Part shown: piece by piece, positions 21,915-32,500 of the stretch
How the letters are laid out: each line of letters begins with the position of its first letter
Position numbering within the stretch: the stretch's first letter is position 1
Assembly (NCBI GenBank): GCA_015501055.1
Contig: JADNYV010000383.1
Location: 1 to 32,822, forward strand
Direction: 5' to 3'
From: Mucidula mucida
Taxonomy: Eukaryota; Basidiomycota; Agaricomycetes; Agaricales; Physalacriaceae
Length of the DNA stretch: 32,822 nt
Made by a program: the position numbers and the translations under genes
Notes under the pieces: generated by a model
The model's database searches: none
What the model was told of the DNA's origin: nothing
Seen by the model: only the letters and a program-made list of their open reading frames with translations

Positions 21915-24275
21915 ATGGCCAACATCCCGGGACCGGCGTACGGAATGCTCAACGCGGCTAGCAGTAGCCATCAGCACCATAATGGCAACAGCCACCTTGG
22001 ACCGTACAGCATCGCCCACTTGTCGTCGACGGCGAACAGCTTCCAGGCGTCGTCCTCGGCGGTGAACAATACGAGCAGTACGACGACATTCCGGGTACCT
22101 GCCCATAAACATGCACATCATCTACATTCGATCCCGCCGAGGGAGAAGAGCACTCGCACTTTAATTATCGACCACATGCTTTGGGTCACGGTGCGTATCT
22201 CTGCTCATCGTCGACAACGGCGTGGCTCATCGTTCCATCCATCCAGCGCGCACCCGATTTGCCCAAGCGCGTGCCGAGCTGGGCATGACGGATCGAACCG
22301 GCGGGCCCCGATCACAGAACTATGCTCACCGCCGCCGTCCAGAGAACTACGAGGAGGAAGACGAGGTCGGCAGCGACGGCGAGGATGTCGTCGCGCTCAA
22401 GACGCGGGCTGCCGGACACGACCACGATCCATACACCGACGACGAGGACGAACGAATGCGAACGCAGGATCTAGCACTGGCCCGCTCGCTACGTCTGCGC
22501 GCCGAGGGCCTGGAAAAAGTGGTGCTCTCTATGCTCGACCAGCCGCCGCGGCTGTTGCCGATGTCGGAGGAGGACGTCTTCACGCCTCCGACCTCACCGC
22601 AGATCAAGCCAAATCAGCGGACCGGCTCGCATCCCCATATTCTCCCAGACGGCGTTCGGTTACGGATGGCCTTGGGAACTGTGATCAACGACCTCTTTGC
22701 CCGACATGCGCCGCCGCCGCCGTTCCAGCCAACGACGCCCTCGACTTTTAGTCAGACACCGTCCGATACTTCATCTGAACCGCCAGCTACACTCCCACCC
22801 GCACTCACATGTCTATCTTTCATATCCGCTTATTCTCCTCTTGTCCCCGGATACAACCAGGCCAATTATCCGGTAAGTACTCAAACACGATCGACTGGCT
22901 CGGTTACTCACTTATTATTGCAGCCCAAGACGCCTGTGAAGCCAAATGCACGCATATATTCGCTCTATATGGAGGGTGCCGACCCGAGTACTGCGAATTC
23001 GCCGCCTTCATTTCGCTGTCCACGTCATTTGCATACTGGATGTGAGATTTGCGTCGAGGCGCGGTCTCCGGTGCGCGTCGTGACACGCCCAGGACGTTCT
23101 AGCTCTGCATATAATCAGCCTGCCCCTCCCGCACCTACCTGGATGGGTACTGCGGCCGGAATGAGTGCTGACGGTGGCGGAATAACCGGCTGGCAGGACG
23201 GCAGCGGCATTGGGTCTGGCCTGTCGCGATCTGCCTCTACCGGGAGCGTCTTACGCCGTAAACTTGATGAGACTCCCGGTGGGCGACCTGGTGGCAAGCT
23301 ATCGATGCTTATATCTCGTTTTCTGCGGTTGTCTGCATTAGCTGCTTCGGAACTAGGACGTGAGGCGAGGGAAGACGCTGGGTATGAATCGCCTCAGTCG
23401 CCCCCCAAGGAGAAGGCGTACGGGAGTAAAATGTACGGCGAATTGTCTCCTCTGCCAGGGCCTGCATCCACGTCGACGATGCGTGCTATCCAGGAGGCAC
23501 AAAACAGGTTATATGGGCTTGCGTTACGCCCCACACGACAGTGGTACATGCTTTTAGCTGGTTTGCTTACCCGCGCGGCGTTAGAGGGGTATCTGACTGG
23601 CGAATGGAAGGGTGCGCATGCTATTGAGTGCCTGTTGACCGTTGGACTTGGCATCATCGAAGGCAGGGAGGTGGATGGCGTCGACAAGGACTTTGAAGAG
23701 TATGAGCCCGACGAGCTGCCGACGCTGTCTGACGCGGCGAGGATGCTTTTCCCGAGTTTGCGGCCTGGTGCACCGCTCAGAAAGGGCGAAGCTGAGGCGG
23801 AGTATGAGATGGAAATGGACGAGCGTTTACGGAGGGTAGGGGCGTTTCTTCCTCGTTTTGCTTTGACTAACCATTCTGCAGTTTTATGACATACCATTAT
23901 CTACACCGGATCTTTCTACGCATATGGAGGACCTCGCGTGGCAGTACCCAGCCGAACCTGTTGAGCGCGCTGCGGTAAGGTTTTGCGAGGCGATTGCGAA
24001 ATGGCGGGGGAAGCCCGAGCTTGAGACGGTGAGTCGCGTTTGCGTCCGTGTGACGGCTGTATTCACCCTGACACTAGTACAAGAAGAAGCCGGGGATGAG
24101 CTTGGATATGTTTGTGCAGCAGCCGTCTGCGACGCCATCCGCGCTGCCGCCGCGGTTGAGGGGCGCGAAGAAGCCGGATATTAATCTATACTTCAAGGAG
24201 CCCTTCGCAGGGGCTGGGTGGAAGCGGTCGAGGGAGCCGGAGGAGGCTGGGGCATCGAAGCGGGCGCGTGTTTAG
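21915..24275 (+). CDS. Probable nuclear protein of unknown function, five exons
   Basis: Exons 21915-22194, 22247-22872, 22924-23835, 23882-24028 and 24078-24275 give 720 residues. The second intron (51 nt) is frame-neutral but has a perfect GTAAGT donor and a CAG acceptor. The first donor (GTATCT at 22195) was chosen because it is the one that keeps the frame into the RTRFAQARAELGM block. The N-terminus is Ser/His/Asn-rich, then an acidic EEEDEVGSDGED stretch (about 130-140), Pro-rich sequence, and a Cys/His group in FRCPRHLHTGCEIC (about 330-345) that might bind metal. A helical, Leu/Ala-rich part follows (about 450-620). The C-terminus carries KRSREPEEAGASKRARV, a good bipartite nuclear signal. 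I do not recognise the family. Nothing ties it to the neighbouring finger array apart from position and strand. Confidence 0.78.
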
Positions 24276-24629
24276 CGTGTATCATTATTGTTTTTTGTTG
24301 TTGTATTTTGGTTGGGTGATTTGAAAGTGTCCATACTATGTATTTCTAGGCAATGTTTACAGCTCTCTTGATATAACTCATAGTTTACCATTAAAGTGGA
24401 AGGAGGAGATTACATAGATACCTTCGAGTCCCGTAGTGCGCCAGCCAGACTACCTTAACTTGCTGAGTCAAAAGAGCCGTGGCTTAACCCCAGTTAAAAC
24501 AAGGTCGACGCACGGCAACGCGTATTCATGTGGATCGATGTGATCGAGGCCATCCATGCAGAACGCAGCAAAATTGATGATTTCAATACTTTCCAATCCT
24601 TTACTGTAACTTTCCTTTTGAATCAGGTT
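24276..24629. other. Intergenic, 3' flank before the transposon zone
   Basis: T-rich just after the stop codon, then unremarkable sequence to the LTR edge. No gene, RNA or repeat seen. Confidence 0.5.
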
Positions 24630-24977
24630 TGTTATGAACCGCCGTATTTTCACATTTTCACATCCTATCATATCTTATCCGGGCTTGTCTTATCAACGGA
24701 CTGTTTCATCATCTGTTTCGTCACTGATCACACTTCTTTTCATTACCAAAGCCGTACTCATGTCGAACACATGCCAAACACATGGATGACATCATACATG
24801 CCGATACCTCATGGACTTCCTATTGTATACACACCATCAACACTCGTATGGAAACCCGGAGCATCACACTTTGTGATCGGGTGATTTAGACGACAGGACC
24901 TCGGAAACTGCTCATCCCTGCTTTCTAGGCACTAGTTGATATTTCTCAATCAATCAATTCTTATATTTCAGGGAACA
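24630..24977 (+). mobile_element. Solo or partial LTR, plus orientation
   Basis: Begins TGTTATGAACCGCC and runs for about 210 bases in clear similarity to the reverse complement of the LTR at 25176-25705. Shared blocks include CATCATACATGCCGATACC and TATTGTATACACACC. The right part is diverged, and the end at AACA (24977) is a guess. No coding region follows it, so it is most likely a solo LTR or an LTR fragment. I could not see a matching five-base target duplication at its edges. Confidence 0.6.
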
Positions 24978-24995
24978 TCATATTGCGTGTAAATT

Positions 24996-25175
24996 CTATT
25001 CCCTCCAATACGTCCGCCACATCTCTAGCACTTCCTTCAACTCTTCCGGTGACAACTTTGCACGTGCCTTCAACATCTTCTTGAACTGAGCAATGTTCAG
25101 CCGCTGTACCTTGCAGAGAATATGCTCCGTCGTAAACACGTTGTAGTTCATCCAATGGCGCAGATTTTCTGGTAT
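24996..25175 (-). pseudogene. Orphan C-terminal coding fragment abutting an LTR
   Basis: On the minus strand 59 codons plus a TAG read without interruption from the very edge of the LTR (25175) to 24996. The product is rich in charged and amphipathic helical sequence (HWMNYNVFTTEHIL, LSPEELKEVLEMW) and looks like genuine protein rather than random frame. No ATG-led start or upstream exon is visible on this side, so the LTR seems to have cut or replaced the 5' part. I do not recognise the family; it could be a host gene end or the tail of another mobile element. Confidence 0.5.
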
Positions 25176-25705
25176 TGTTAGCGACTGACTAAGCCACGAG
25201 ACTCAACCAGGTACCACAGCAAGAATTGAAAGAGATAGTGTTCGCGTTCGTAAGACTAGGCTAGGCCAGGTGTATAAATGAGATCGGAACTAAAGTACAA
25301 TGATACTACACTACTGCTTATATACTAGTAAGTCTGTGTTTGAGACTCCTTGTCCATACGCGTTTCCACTAGGGATGCTCCACGCCCTTGACCCAGTGTG
25401 GTATGCTACTAGTCCGTGAAACCATTAAATACGAGTGGTAACTGCATGTAAGTAATAATACTGAAACGACCATGTGTACTACAAGTGTTGGCGGTGTGTA
25501 TACAATAGGGATTCCATGAGGTATCGGCATGTATGATGTCATCCATGTGTTGGATGTGTGTCCGACATGAGTACGGCTTCAGTAATGAAAAGGGGTATGA
25601 TCGGTAACGAAAACAGATGATGAAACGGTCCGTTGGTTGATAAGACAAGGCCCCCAATAAGATATGATAAGATGTGAAAGTGTGAAAATATGGCGATTCA
25701 TAACA
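25176..25705 (-). repeat. 3' LTR of the chromovirus, 530 bp
   Basis: The ends are TGTTA at 25176 and TAACA at 25705, a perfect 5-base inverted terminal pair of the TG...CA type. The polypurine tract lies directly inside 25705. On the minus strand a TATATAAG element occurs at about 25316-25324, suitable as the promoter for the element transcript. The flank at 25171-25175 is GGTAT, the half of any target duplication that survives. Confidence 0.85.
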
Positions 25706-28700
25706 TCACCCCCTCCTTAAGGCGCAGGTTCCATTCTGCGCCAGAGTCGCTCCATGAGGGCTGCAGAGGGTAGCGTGACGTCAAGGGGTTCGGTATCAGG
25801 CGGTGGCATGGGTCGGAATAAATGTGATGGAAATTGCGACATGGGACTTCAATGCGAGCAAGCGCGGGTGGCTTCGGCTTGTTCAGATATTGTTGGTGGA
25901 AATCACTGATGGCTTTGTCGGCATTTTTGAGATTGCATGCCGGTTCCCATGTCTGTTTGTGTGTGCCATAACCCTTCCAGTGAACCTTGTATTGAAAACC
26001 CCCGCGGTACTTCCGGGAATTCACCACTTTCTCAACCTCCCATTCCGGTTTGGCTCCTTCCAGCACAGGTGGTGGACGCGTGTCTCGGGGTTGCGTCGGA
26101 AATTGCGGCTCATGGTAAGGCGTCAGCAGGGCCTCATTGAACACGGGATGAATGCTTTTCCACGTGTGAGGAATCTGGAGCTTGTAAGAGCTCGTCCCGA
26201 CTTTCTTGATCACTTTGAACGGCCCGAATCGTTTGTCATCGAGCTTCTTCATTGGTCGATCCGTGCTGAGATTCGTCCCTTCCAGCTATACTTTGTCGCC
26301 TTCCTTGTACTCTACTGCCTCTGTTCGCTTCCTGTCATAAAACCGTTTCATGTCCTCTTTGCCATCTTCAATGCTGACCCCACTTCATCCCATGTCTTCC
26401 TCATGCCGTCGGCAAACTCCTGCGCAGTCTCATTTCTCGATGCCGTTTTGGAGCGGTGCCTTTGTAGGGATGTCTGCCCATGTCTGCGAAGAACGGAGTG
26501 ACTTTGGTCGCCGAGTGAACTCGATCGTTGTAAACAATTCAGCAGAGGGTAGCCATTCATGCCAGTCGTTCTGATGGTAGTTGACGAATAACCGTAAGAA
26601 ATGTTCTATCTCTTGGTTCAGCCGTTCCGTCTGCCCATTTGCCTGTGGATGATACGCCGTTGTAAAGTTTCCTTGTATGCCCAACAACCGGTACAACTCC
26701 TTCATGAAACGCGAGTGGTATTGTGGACCGCGATCATGTATCATCTGTCGTGGCATCCCATGTATGGGGAAAATGCGATCACGGTAAATGCGGGCCATGC
26801 CTTCTGACGTCAGAGTGGTGTGTGTCGGTATGATACGTAATCGCTTGGTGAAATGGTCCACAAACGTGCTGATCGCGTTGTATCCTCCTGATTCCGGCAG
26901 CTCTCCAATCATGTCCGTCCCTACTATCTCCCATGGCTCGCTTGGCACATCAATAGGATGAAGAGGTGCAGCCGGCTTCGTGCAATGTGACTTTGTAACC
27001 TGGCATTTTTGACACCCTTCTACGTATTCACGGACGTCTCGGCTGATTCCTGGCCACCAATAGGTACGTGTAATCAGCTCGAGGGTCTTGTATCGTCCGG
27101 GATGCCCTGCAAGCTGTGCGTCGTGATGCATTCCAATAACTTTTCCCCGCAATTCCTTGTCCTTTGGTATGTAAATACGATCTTTCCACATAATAAGTCC
27201 ATTTTCCTTCTCTTCCCATCCTTTTTCTTTGTTTTCTAATGCTTTTTGTACGTATCTGTCTTTGTTTCCTTTTCTTTGTTTGATTTTGTTAAGTAATTCG
27301 TCCTCCGGTGTATCTACTGTATGTAAAGAAAATTGAATTTGTGAAATAAAAAACTCCGGCTTGAGCAAAACAACGTTTTCGTTATCTTTTTCCCCCTTCT
27401 CAAGGCCTGTCATCCTTGACAAGGCATCAGCTTTCCCCATCGTCTTGCCCGGCTTGTGAATCATCTGTATGTCATACTCCGCTAACTCCGTAACCCATCT
27501 CGCCTGCCTCCGATTCAACTTCTGTGGCTTCCTGGAAGTACTGGAGGTTTTGATGATCGGTAAACACCTCCACCGTTTCCTTTGCTCCAAGGAGATATTG
27601 TCTCCAGTCGTCAATTGAGTCCATAATAGCCATCATCTCTTTGTCGTAGATCTCATAATTGCGCTCTACTTCGTTCAGCGCACGAGACCAAAAGGCTACT
27701 GGTCTCCATTTTCCGTCAACCAACTGGGAAAGAACCGCCCCGTTTGCATAGTTCGAGGAGTCTGCCTCGACTCAAACTTGCCGTCGTCGCGTGGTACGAT
27801 CAGAACGGGTTCTTCCGTCATCCTCCGTTTCAACTCCTCAAACGCCTCGTGTTGCTCCATGCCCCAAACCCACTCGCCCTTCCCGGTTAGCGATGTCAAT
27901 GGCTTTGCTACTCCCGCAAATCCCCGGATGAAACGTCGGTAGAAGTTGCAGAAGCCCAGGAATGACTGTACTTCCTTCTTCTTCGTCGGCTCCTTCCATT
28001 CCTTCACTACGGCCACTTTTGCCGGATCCATCTTCACTTCTCCTCCTCCAACAATAACTCCCAAGTAATCTACAGTATGTGCCTCAAAACTACATTTCTC
28101 GGGTTTTAAATACAACTTATTTACTCGCAATATCTCTAATACTCGTCGTACAATATGCCTATGTTCTTCCAATGTGTTCGTAAAGATAAGTATGTCGTCT
28201 AAGTAAACTATAACATGTCCTTCATCGATCAACTCCTTCAGAATGTGATTCATGAACGATTGGAACGTTGCCGGCGAGTTTGTAAGTCCGAAGAACATGA
28301 CTGAGGGCTCGAACAGGCCTCGGTTTGTTCTAAACGCCGCTTTCCACTCATCACCTTCTTTGATCCGGATGTTATTGTAACCCCATCGGACATCCATCTT
28401 TGTGAAAACCTTTGCTCCCTTCAACTTGTCGATAAGCTCCTGAATCAACGGCAAGGGGTATTGGTTCTTGATTGTCATGTCGTTCAACTTCCGATAATCC
28501 TGTACTGGCCGAAGGCTTCCATCCTTCTTTTTGACAAAGAAGAAGGGTGATGCCATAGGTGAAATTGATGGCCGTATACGTCCCGTCCGTATGTTTTCTT
28601 CCAGGAACTCATCTAACGCCTTCTGCTCGGATGGACTAAGGGGATAAACCTTGCAGTCAACCGGTTTGGAACCAGGCGTAAGTTCTATCGCGTGATCCCA

Positions 28701-29294
28701 GGGTCTTCGCTCCGGTAACTTGTCAAAGTCCGCCTTGCTGAATACATCGGAAAATTCCTCGATGTAAGGTGCAGCAGCGGATGAAGGCTGTTGTGATCTC
28801 AGCTTTTCTCCGCTTTTGCGATAGTTGTCCCAGTCCATCCAGAACAAACGCTCTCCCTCTTCCAACTTCTCTTCTACGTCTTCTCCTTCATCTTCCGGTG
28901 AGTCGTACTCGGGTAGATAGCCGCAGCGGTCTGGGCATCGATCAAAAGTCAACGTGGATTCCGTCCAGTTGATCGTGGGGTTGTGATATCGTAGCCAATC
29001 TAGCCCCAAAAAGATACTTGTTTTGCCAAGATTGGTGACGGCCAACTCGATCTTTTCTGCGTGATCACCGATCTTCATCCGGACCTCCACAAAACCTTCG
29101 ATTGCTCCTCCCTCGTTTAGGGTTCCATCCGCATTGTAGACAGGGAGCTTGACCGGTAACTCCTTGATTGGGAGTCCGTTCTTCTCGACGAATTCTTTAT
29201 TGACGCAAGAACCCGTTGCTCCACTGTCAAGAAGGGCACTTGTTTCCCATTCAGAGCCTGTGTGTACGCTCTCTATGGTTACTCGGAGTTTCAT
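25698..29294 (-). pseudogene. Chromovirus pol with frameshifts (PR-RT-RH-IN-chromodomain)
   Basis: The protease has LLDSGATGS near the start. Reverse transcriptase has the YLDDIL catalytic box, RNase H has EIYDKEMMAI and FTDHQNL, and integrase has the HHCC zinc domain (HHDAQLAGH ... CQKC) with GTD, HDRG and NQE as the D,D,E residues. A chromodomain follows (EWEVEKVVNSRKY ... VHWKGYG). The frame slips by one base at about 27774 and 27532 in RNase H, about 26536 and 26447 in integrase, and about 26356 after it, with a TAG replacing Trp at 26286-26288. Comparison with the inverted copy shows the first slip is a lost T and the second an extra base. Otherwise the codons are well preserved, suggesting a fairly recent insertion. 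The frame stays open a little upstream of the ATG at 29294, so pol may be expressed as a fusion. Confidence 0.88.
25706..25718 (-). other. Polypurine tract
   Basis: On the minus strand AAGGAGGGGGTGA lies immediately before the LTR, the expected primer site for plus-strand DNA synthesis in a Ty3/gypsy element. It also fixes the LTR inner border. Confidence 0.8.
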
Positions 29295-29438
29295 GTCCTG
29301 CCCCTTTGTTCCCCGGATGTACTTCCTCGACTTTTTAACTCCGTCACAACTTCCACCGCGCTTCCTTTGTCAACGCTCTGATCGCCATCACCTTCTCCTC
29401 CGTCGCTTCTCTCTCTCTCCGCTCCGGCATCCATGCTC

Positions 29439-30061
29439 TCAAAATTCCCACTGCTCTCGACACGTCATCTCTCTTAGCCGTTGTGCGATCCACTCGGGCG
29501 TATTTGGCTCAAATCTTTCTTTCGCAGGTTTTGTTGGTGAAGTCGTCGATGATATTTTAGATGTTTCAGTACCCGTACTGTAAATAAATTCTGCATCTGA
29601 CGATCCTTCCCTTATGGCTGCTCCGGCAGGACTGCGTCTACTGCGGGAGCTTCGCAAAACCCAACTCTTCGGCCAGCTTCTTCTTCTCCTCGTCGCTCAT
29701 TTAGTCCATAGACCCCGAATCTGCTGGGGTCAACCTTCTTGGGACAGAACCTGCTGACATGGGCGTGTTTGCCACAGCTGAAGCAAAGTCCTCTTCGATG
29801 TGCGTTGTCAATGTCCATCGGCCTGCCGGTTCCTCCATAAGTAACACCGGTGGCATCTTGTCGTGTGATCGGCGTTGGGGGTGGGTTTGTAGGATTGGCT
29901 CTCGATGTAGCCGCCTGCAGAGCTAGGGGCCGGGACTGCATGCCGGACCTGTTGCTCGCCATCCGCCTTCTCCACAGCTGATCAATCTGAATGATCTGTG
30001 CCTTCCAATCCTTGTACTTCTCTGGCAACCCGTCTCGGCTGCCATAGAGCTTATCAACAAG
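29439..30061 (-). pseudogene. Chromovirus gag, 3' part
   Basis: On the minus strand the reading from the fusion point contains VDKLYGSRDGLPEKY, a basic and Pro-rich stretch, and the zinc knuckle C-x2-C-x4-H-x4-C (CFSCGKHAHVSRFC, near 29735-29780), which packages element RNA. The first frame stops at 29612. The following frame continues with Ser/Thr-rich sequence to 29439, so a slip near 29640 is likely. The N-terminal capsid part is missing. A longer open frame up to 30166 is artificial: its first 35 codons are antisense to the neighbouring pol copy. Confidence 0.8.
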
Positions 30062-31432
30062 CTGAAGGGAGCAAAGTGGTTTACAAAGATGGATGTCTAA
30101 TGGGGTTACAATAACATTTGGATCAAAGAAGGTGATGAGTGGAAAGTGGTGTTTAGAACAAACCAAGGCCTGTTTGAACCCTCAGTCATGTTCTTTGGAC
30201 TTACAAACTTGCCGGCAACTTTTCAATTGTTCATGAATCACATTCTGAAGAAGTTGATCAATGAAGAACACATTATAGTATACTTAGACAACATACTTAT
30301 CTTTATAAACACTTTGGAAGAGCACAGACACATTGTACAAAAGGTATTAGAGATATTACGAGTAAATAAGTTGTATTTAAAACCCGAGAAATGTAGTTTT
30401 GAAACACATACTGTAGATTACTTGGGAGTTATTGTGGGAGGAGGAGAAGTAAAGATGGATCCAGCAAAAGTGGCCATAGTGAAGGAATGGAAGGAGCCGA
30501 CAAAGAACAAGGAAGTACAGTCATTCCTGGGCTTCTGCAACTTCTACCAATGTTTCATCCAAGGATTTGCGGGAGTAGCAAAGCCATTGACATTGCTAAC
30601 TGGGAAGGGCAAATGAGTTTGGGGTATGGAGCAACACAAGGTGTTTGAGGAGTTGAAACAGAGGATGACGGAAGAACCCGTCCTGATCATACCCCGCAAC
30701 AATGGCAGGTTTTGAGTTGAGGCAGACTCCTCAAACTATGCGAACGGGGCGGTTCTTTCCCAGTTTGTTGACGGAAAATAGAGACCAGTAGCCTTTCAAT
30801 CTCGCGCGCTGAACGAAGTGGAGCGCAATTATGAGATCTACAACAAGGAAATAATGGCTATCATGGACTTAATTTATGACTGGAGGCAGTATCTCCTAGG
30901 CGCTAAGGAGACAGTGGAGGTTTTCACCGATCATCAAAACCTTCAGTACTTCAGGAAGCCGCAGAAGTTGAACCGGAGGCAGGCACAATGGGTTACGGAG
31001 TTGGCAGAATATGACATACAGATGATTCATAAGCCAGGCAGGACGATGGGAAAAGCTGATGCCTTGTCAAGGATGACAGGCCTTGAGAAGGGGGAAAAAG
31101 ATAACGAAAACATTGTTTTGCTAAAACCAGAGTTTTTTATATCACAAATTCAATTTTCTTTACATACAGTAGCTACACCGGAGGACGAATTACTTAACAA
31201 AATCAAACAAAGAAAAGAAAACAAAGACAGATACGTACAAAAAGCATTAGAAAACAAAGAAAATGGATGGGAAGAGAAGGAAAATGGACTTATTATGTGG
31301 AAAGATCGTATTTACATACCAAAGGACAAGGAATTGCGGGGAAGAGTTATTGGAATGCACCATGATGCACAGCTTGCAGGGCATCCGGGACAATACAAGA
31401 CTCTCAAGTTGATTTGAGTGCATTACTGGCCT
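30047..31432 (+). pseudogene. Partial inverted pol copy, transition-mutated
   Basis: One continuous reading frame on the plus strand matches the same element from mid reverse transcriptase (ELINKLKGAK) through RNase H to the integrase zinc domain. It is broken only by stops at 30098, 30614, 30713, 30779 and 31415, with no frameshift. Where checked, stops and replacements are mostly C-to-T or G-to-A relative to the minus copy: CGA to TAA, Arg to Gln or Cys, Ser to Leu. The catalytic YLDD box reads YLDN. No gag, integrase core or LTR is attached. Similarity ends near 31432. Confidence 0.88.
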
Positions 31433-32263
31433 AGTTTTGTATTTCTAAACCCTACTTTATATTCTTTTTGTTAGACCAGTATCTCTGGTCTGGCTTTTAC
31501 TGCCTTATTTATGGCTGTGGCGCATGAAAAAGCAGGGAACAACAAGAAGGATTGGTGCTCTGAGAGCTCCGCTCCAATACTGAAACATTTTGGGAGTAAA
31601 CCTATAGTGCTAAGCAATACTATAGGTAAAAATCAGCCAATGTTGTCTTTCCTTGTGGTTTAAAAACATTAATGTTTAAACATAAAACCAGTTATATTAG
31701 CCATAAGCTAAACCTCAACTCATGCTGCGGCATTTGAGCTAATTATAGTCTCAGAAGCAGTGCATCACTGGTCTGGGTGTGAGATTAATAACAACAAAAA
31801 TCTATTCTTAACTCAGCTATCCTCGGCTACAGTTTTTTTGTATCAAAAATGAAATTTCCTCATATCACACTGCAAACATGCCTTATTGCTTGCATGTATA
31901 GAATGTTAAGGTTCAAAATGAACCACTGTTTGTATATTCTAAATGAACAATTTACCGGCAAACAGCGTAATAAAAGGCTATAACAATAATCCTACTAAAT
32001 AATTTCTTCAAATTCCTTATTTTGTCTAATTTAGACTTCCAGTGCTTATGGGACATATAGAGGTAAGTGCCAGCATATCAAGGCCTATGTAGTTCTAGGG
32101 GGTAAGCTACGGGACCTATAGTATTGCTGTACGCTTGGTAGGCTTGGCCCTGAGCTCCATAGCTGAACCCTGTTTCCTGATGTAAGAATTATAATATTTT
32201 TCTATGGCAAGAATAGTAATCTGTTAGCCTGGTTTTAGCTTGAAGCCACTGGCCTGGCCCAAC
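31433..32263. other. AT-rich repeat-like DNA without genes
   Basis: No coding potential. Short palindromic strings such as CCTATAGT/ACTATAGG occur near 31602-31626. The repeat at 31840-31999 lies within. From about 32225 the DNA becomes rich in GGCCTGG and GGCTTTAG motifs that continue to about 32350. It probably consists of decayed mobile-element pieces. Confidence 0.5.
31840..31999 (+). repeat. Dispersed repeat, more mutated copy
   Basis: Same family and orientation as 21321-21480. Differences are nearly all C-to-T or G-to-A in this copy, for example GCGTG to GCATG, ACGCC to ATGCC and CGAACAGCG to CAAACAGCG, plus a few small indels. Confidence 0.7.
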
Positions 32264-32500
32264 TTAGCAGAGCTTTGGCTTAGGAAGATTGTAGGCTAGG
32301 CTAAAGCTGTTAAACAAGACTGGCCCTGGCCTGGCTTTGGCTTTAGCCACAGTTTGGAGGCAGGATGAGGCGGGAGAGAATAAAATGGACTTGTCCCCGT
32401 CATAGTCGTAAGGCTTGTTGACAAGGGATCGGCATTTGATTTCGACATCGGCGTGATGAACGGGTGTGTGAGGAGCGGTTTTGGGTGCTTCGTTGGACAT
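32264..32500 (-). CDS. Possible 5' end of an unknown gene, running into repeat
   Basis: From an ATG at 32500 (minus strand) about 50 residues look protein-like (MSNEAPKTAPHTPVHHADVE ... LVNKPYDYDGDKS). The DNA before it, 32501-32600, is CT-rich in the minus sense, as in fungal promoters. After about 32350 the frame passes into GGCCTGG-rich repeat DNA and soon stops at 32264, so a normal 3' part is not visible. A splice donor could exist before the repeat, but no following exon is evident. It may be a gene broken by repeat insertion. Function unknown. Confidence 0.32.
   Translation of the reverse strand: MSNEAPKTAPHTPVHHADVEIKCRSLVNKPYDYDGDKSILFSPASSCLQTVAKAKARPGPVLFNSFSLAYNLPKPKLC

Larger units (their letters stand above)
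25176..30061 (-). mobile_element. 5'-truncated Ty3/gypsy chromovirus
   Basis: Read on the minus strand the order is gag knuckle, protease, reverse transcriptase, RNase H, integrase, chromodomain, polypurine tract and 3' LTR, the classic Ty3/gypsy order. The chromodomain after integrase marks it as a chromovirus, a group whose integrase tail is thought to direct insertion into chromatin. The 5' LTR, primer-binding site and start of gag are missing: sequence stops at 30061, where it is fused to an inverted partial pol copy. Several single-base frameshifts and one stop break pol, so it cannot be autonomous. Confidence 0.9.

Noticed and set aside
30067..30166. N-terminal extension of chromovirus gag to 30166
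   Set aside because: These codons are antisense to the reverse transcriptase of the adjoining inverted copy, so the extension is an accident of the fusion.
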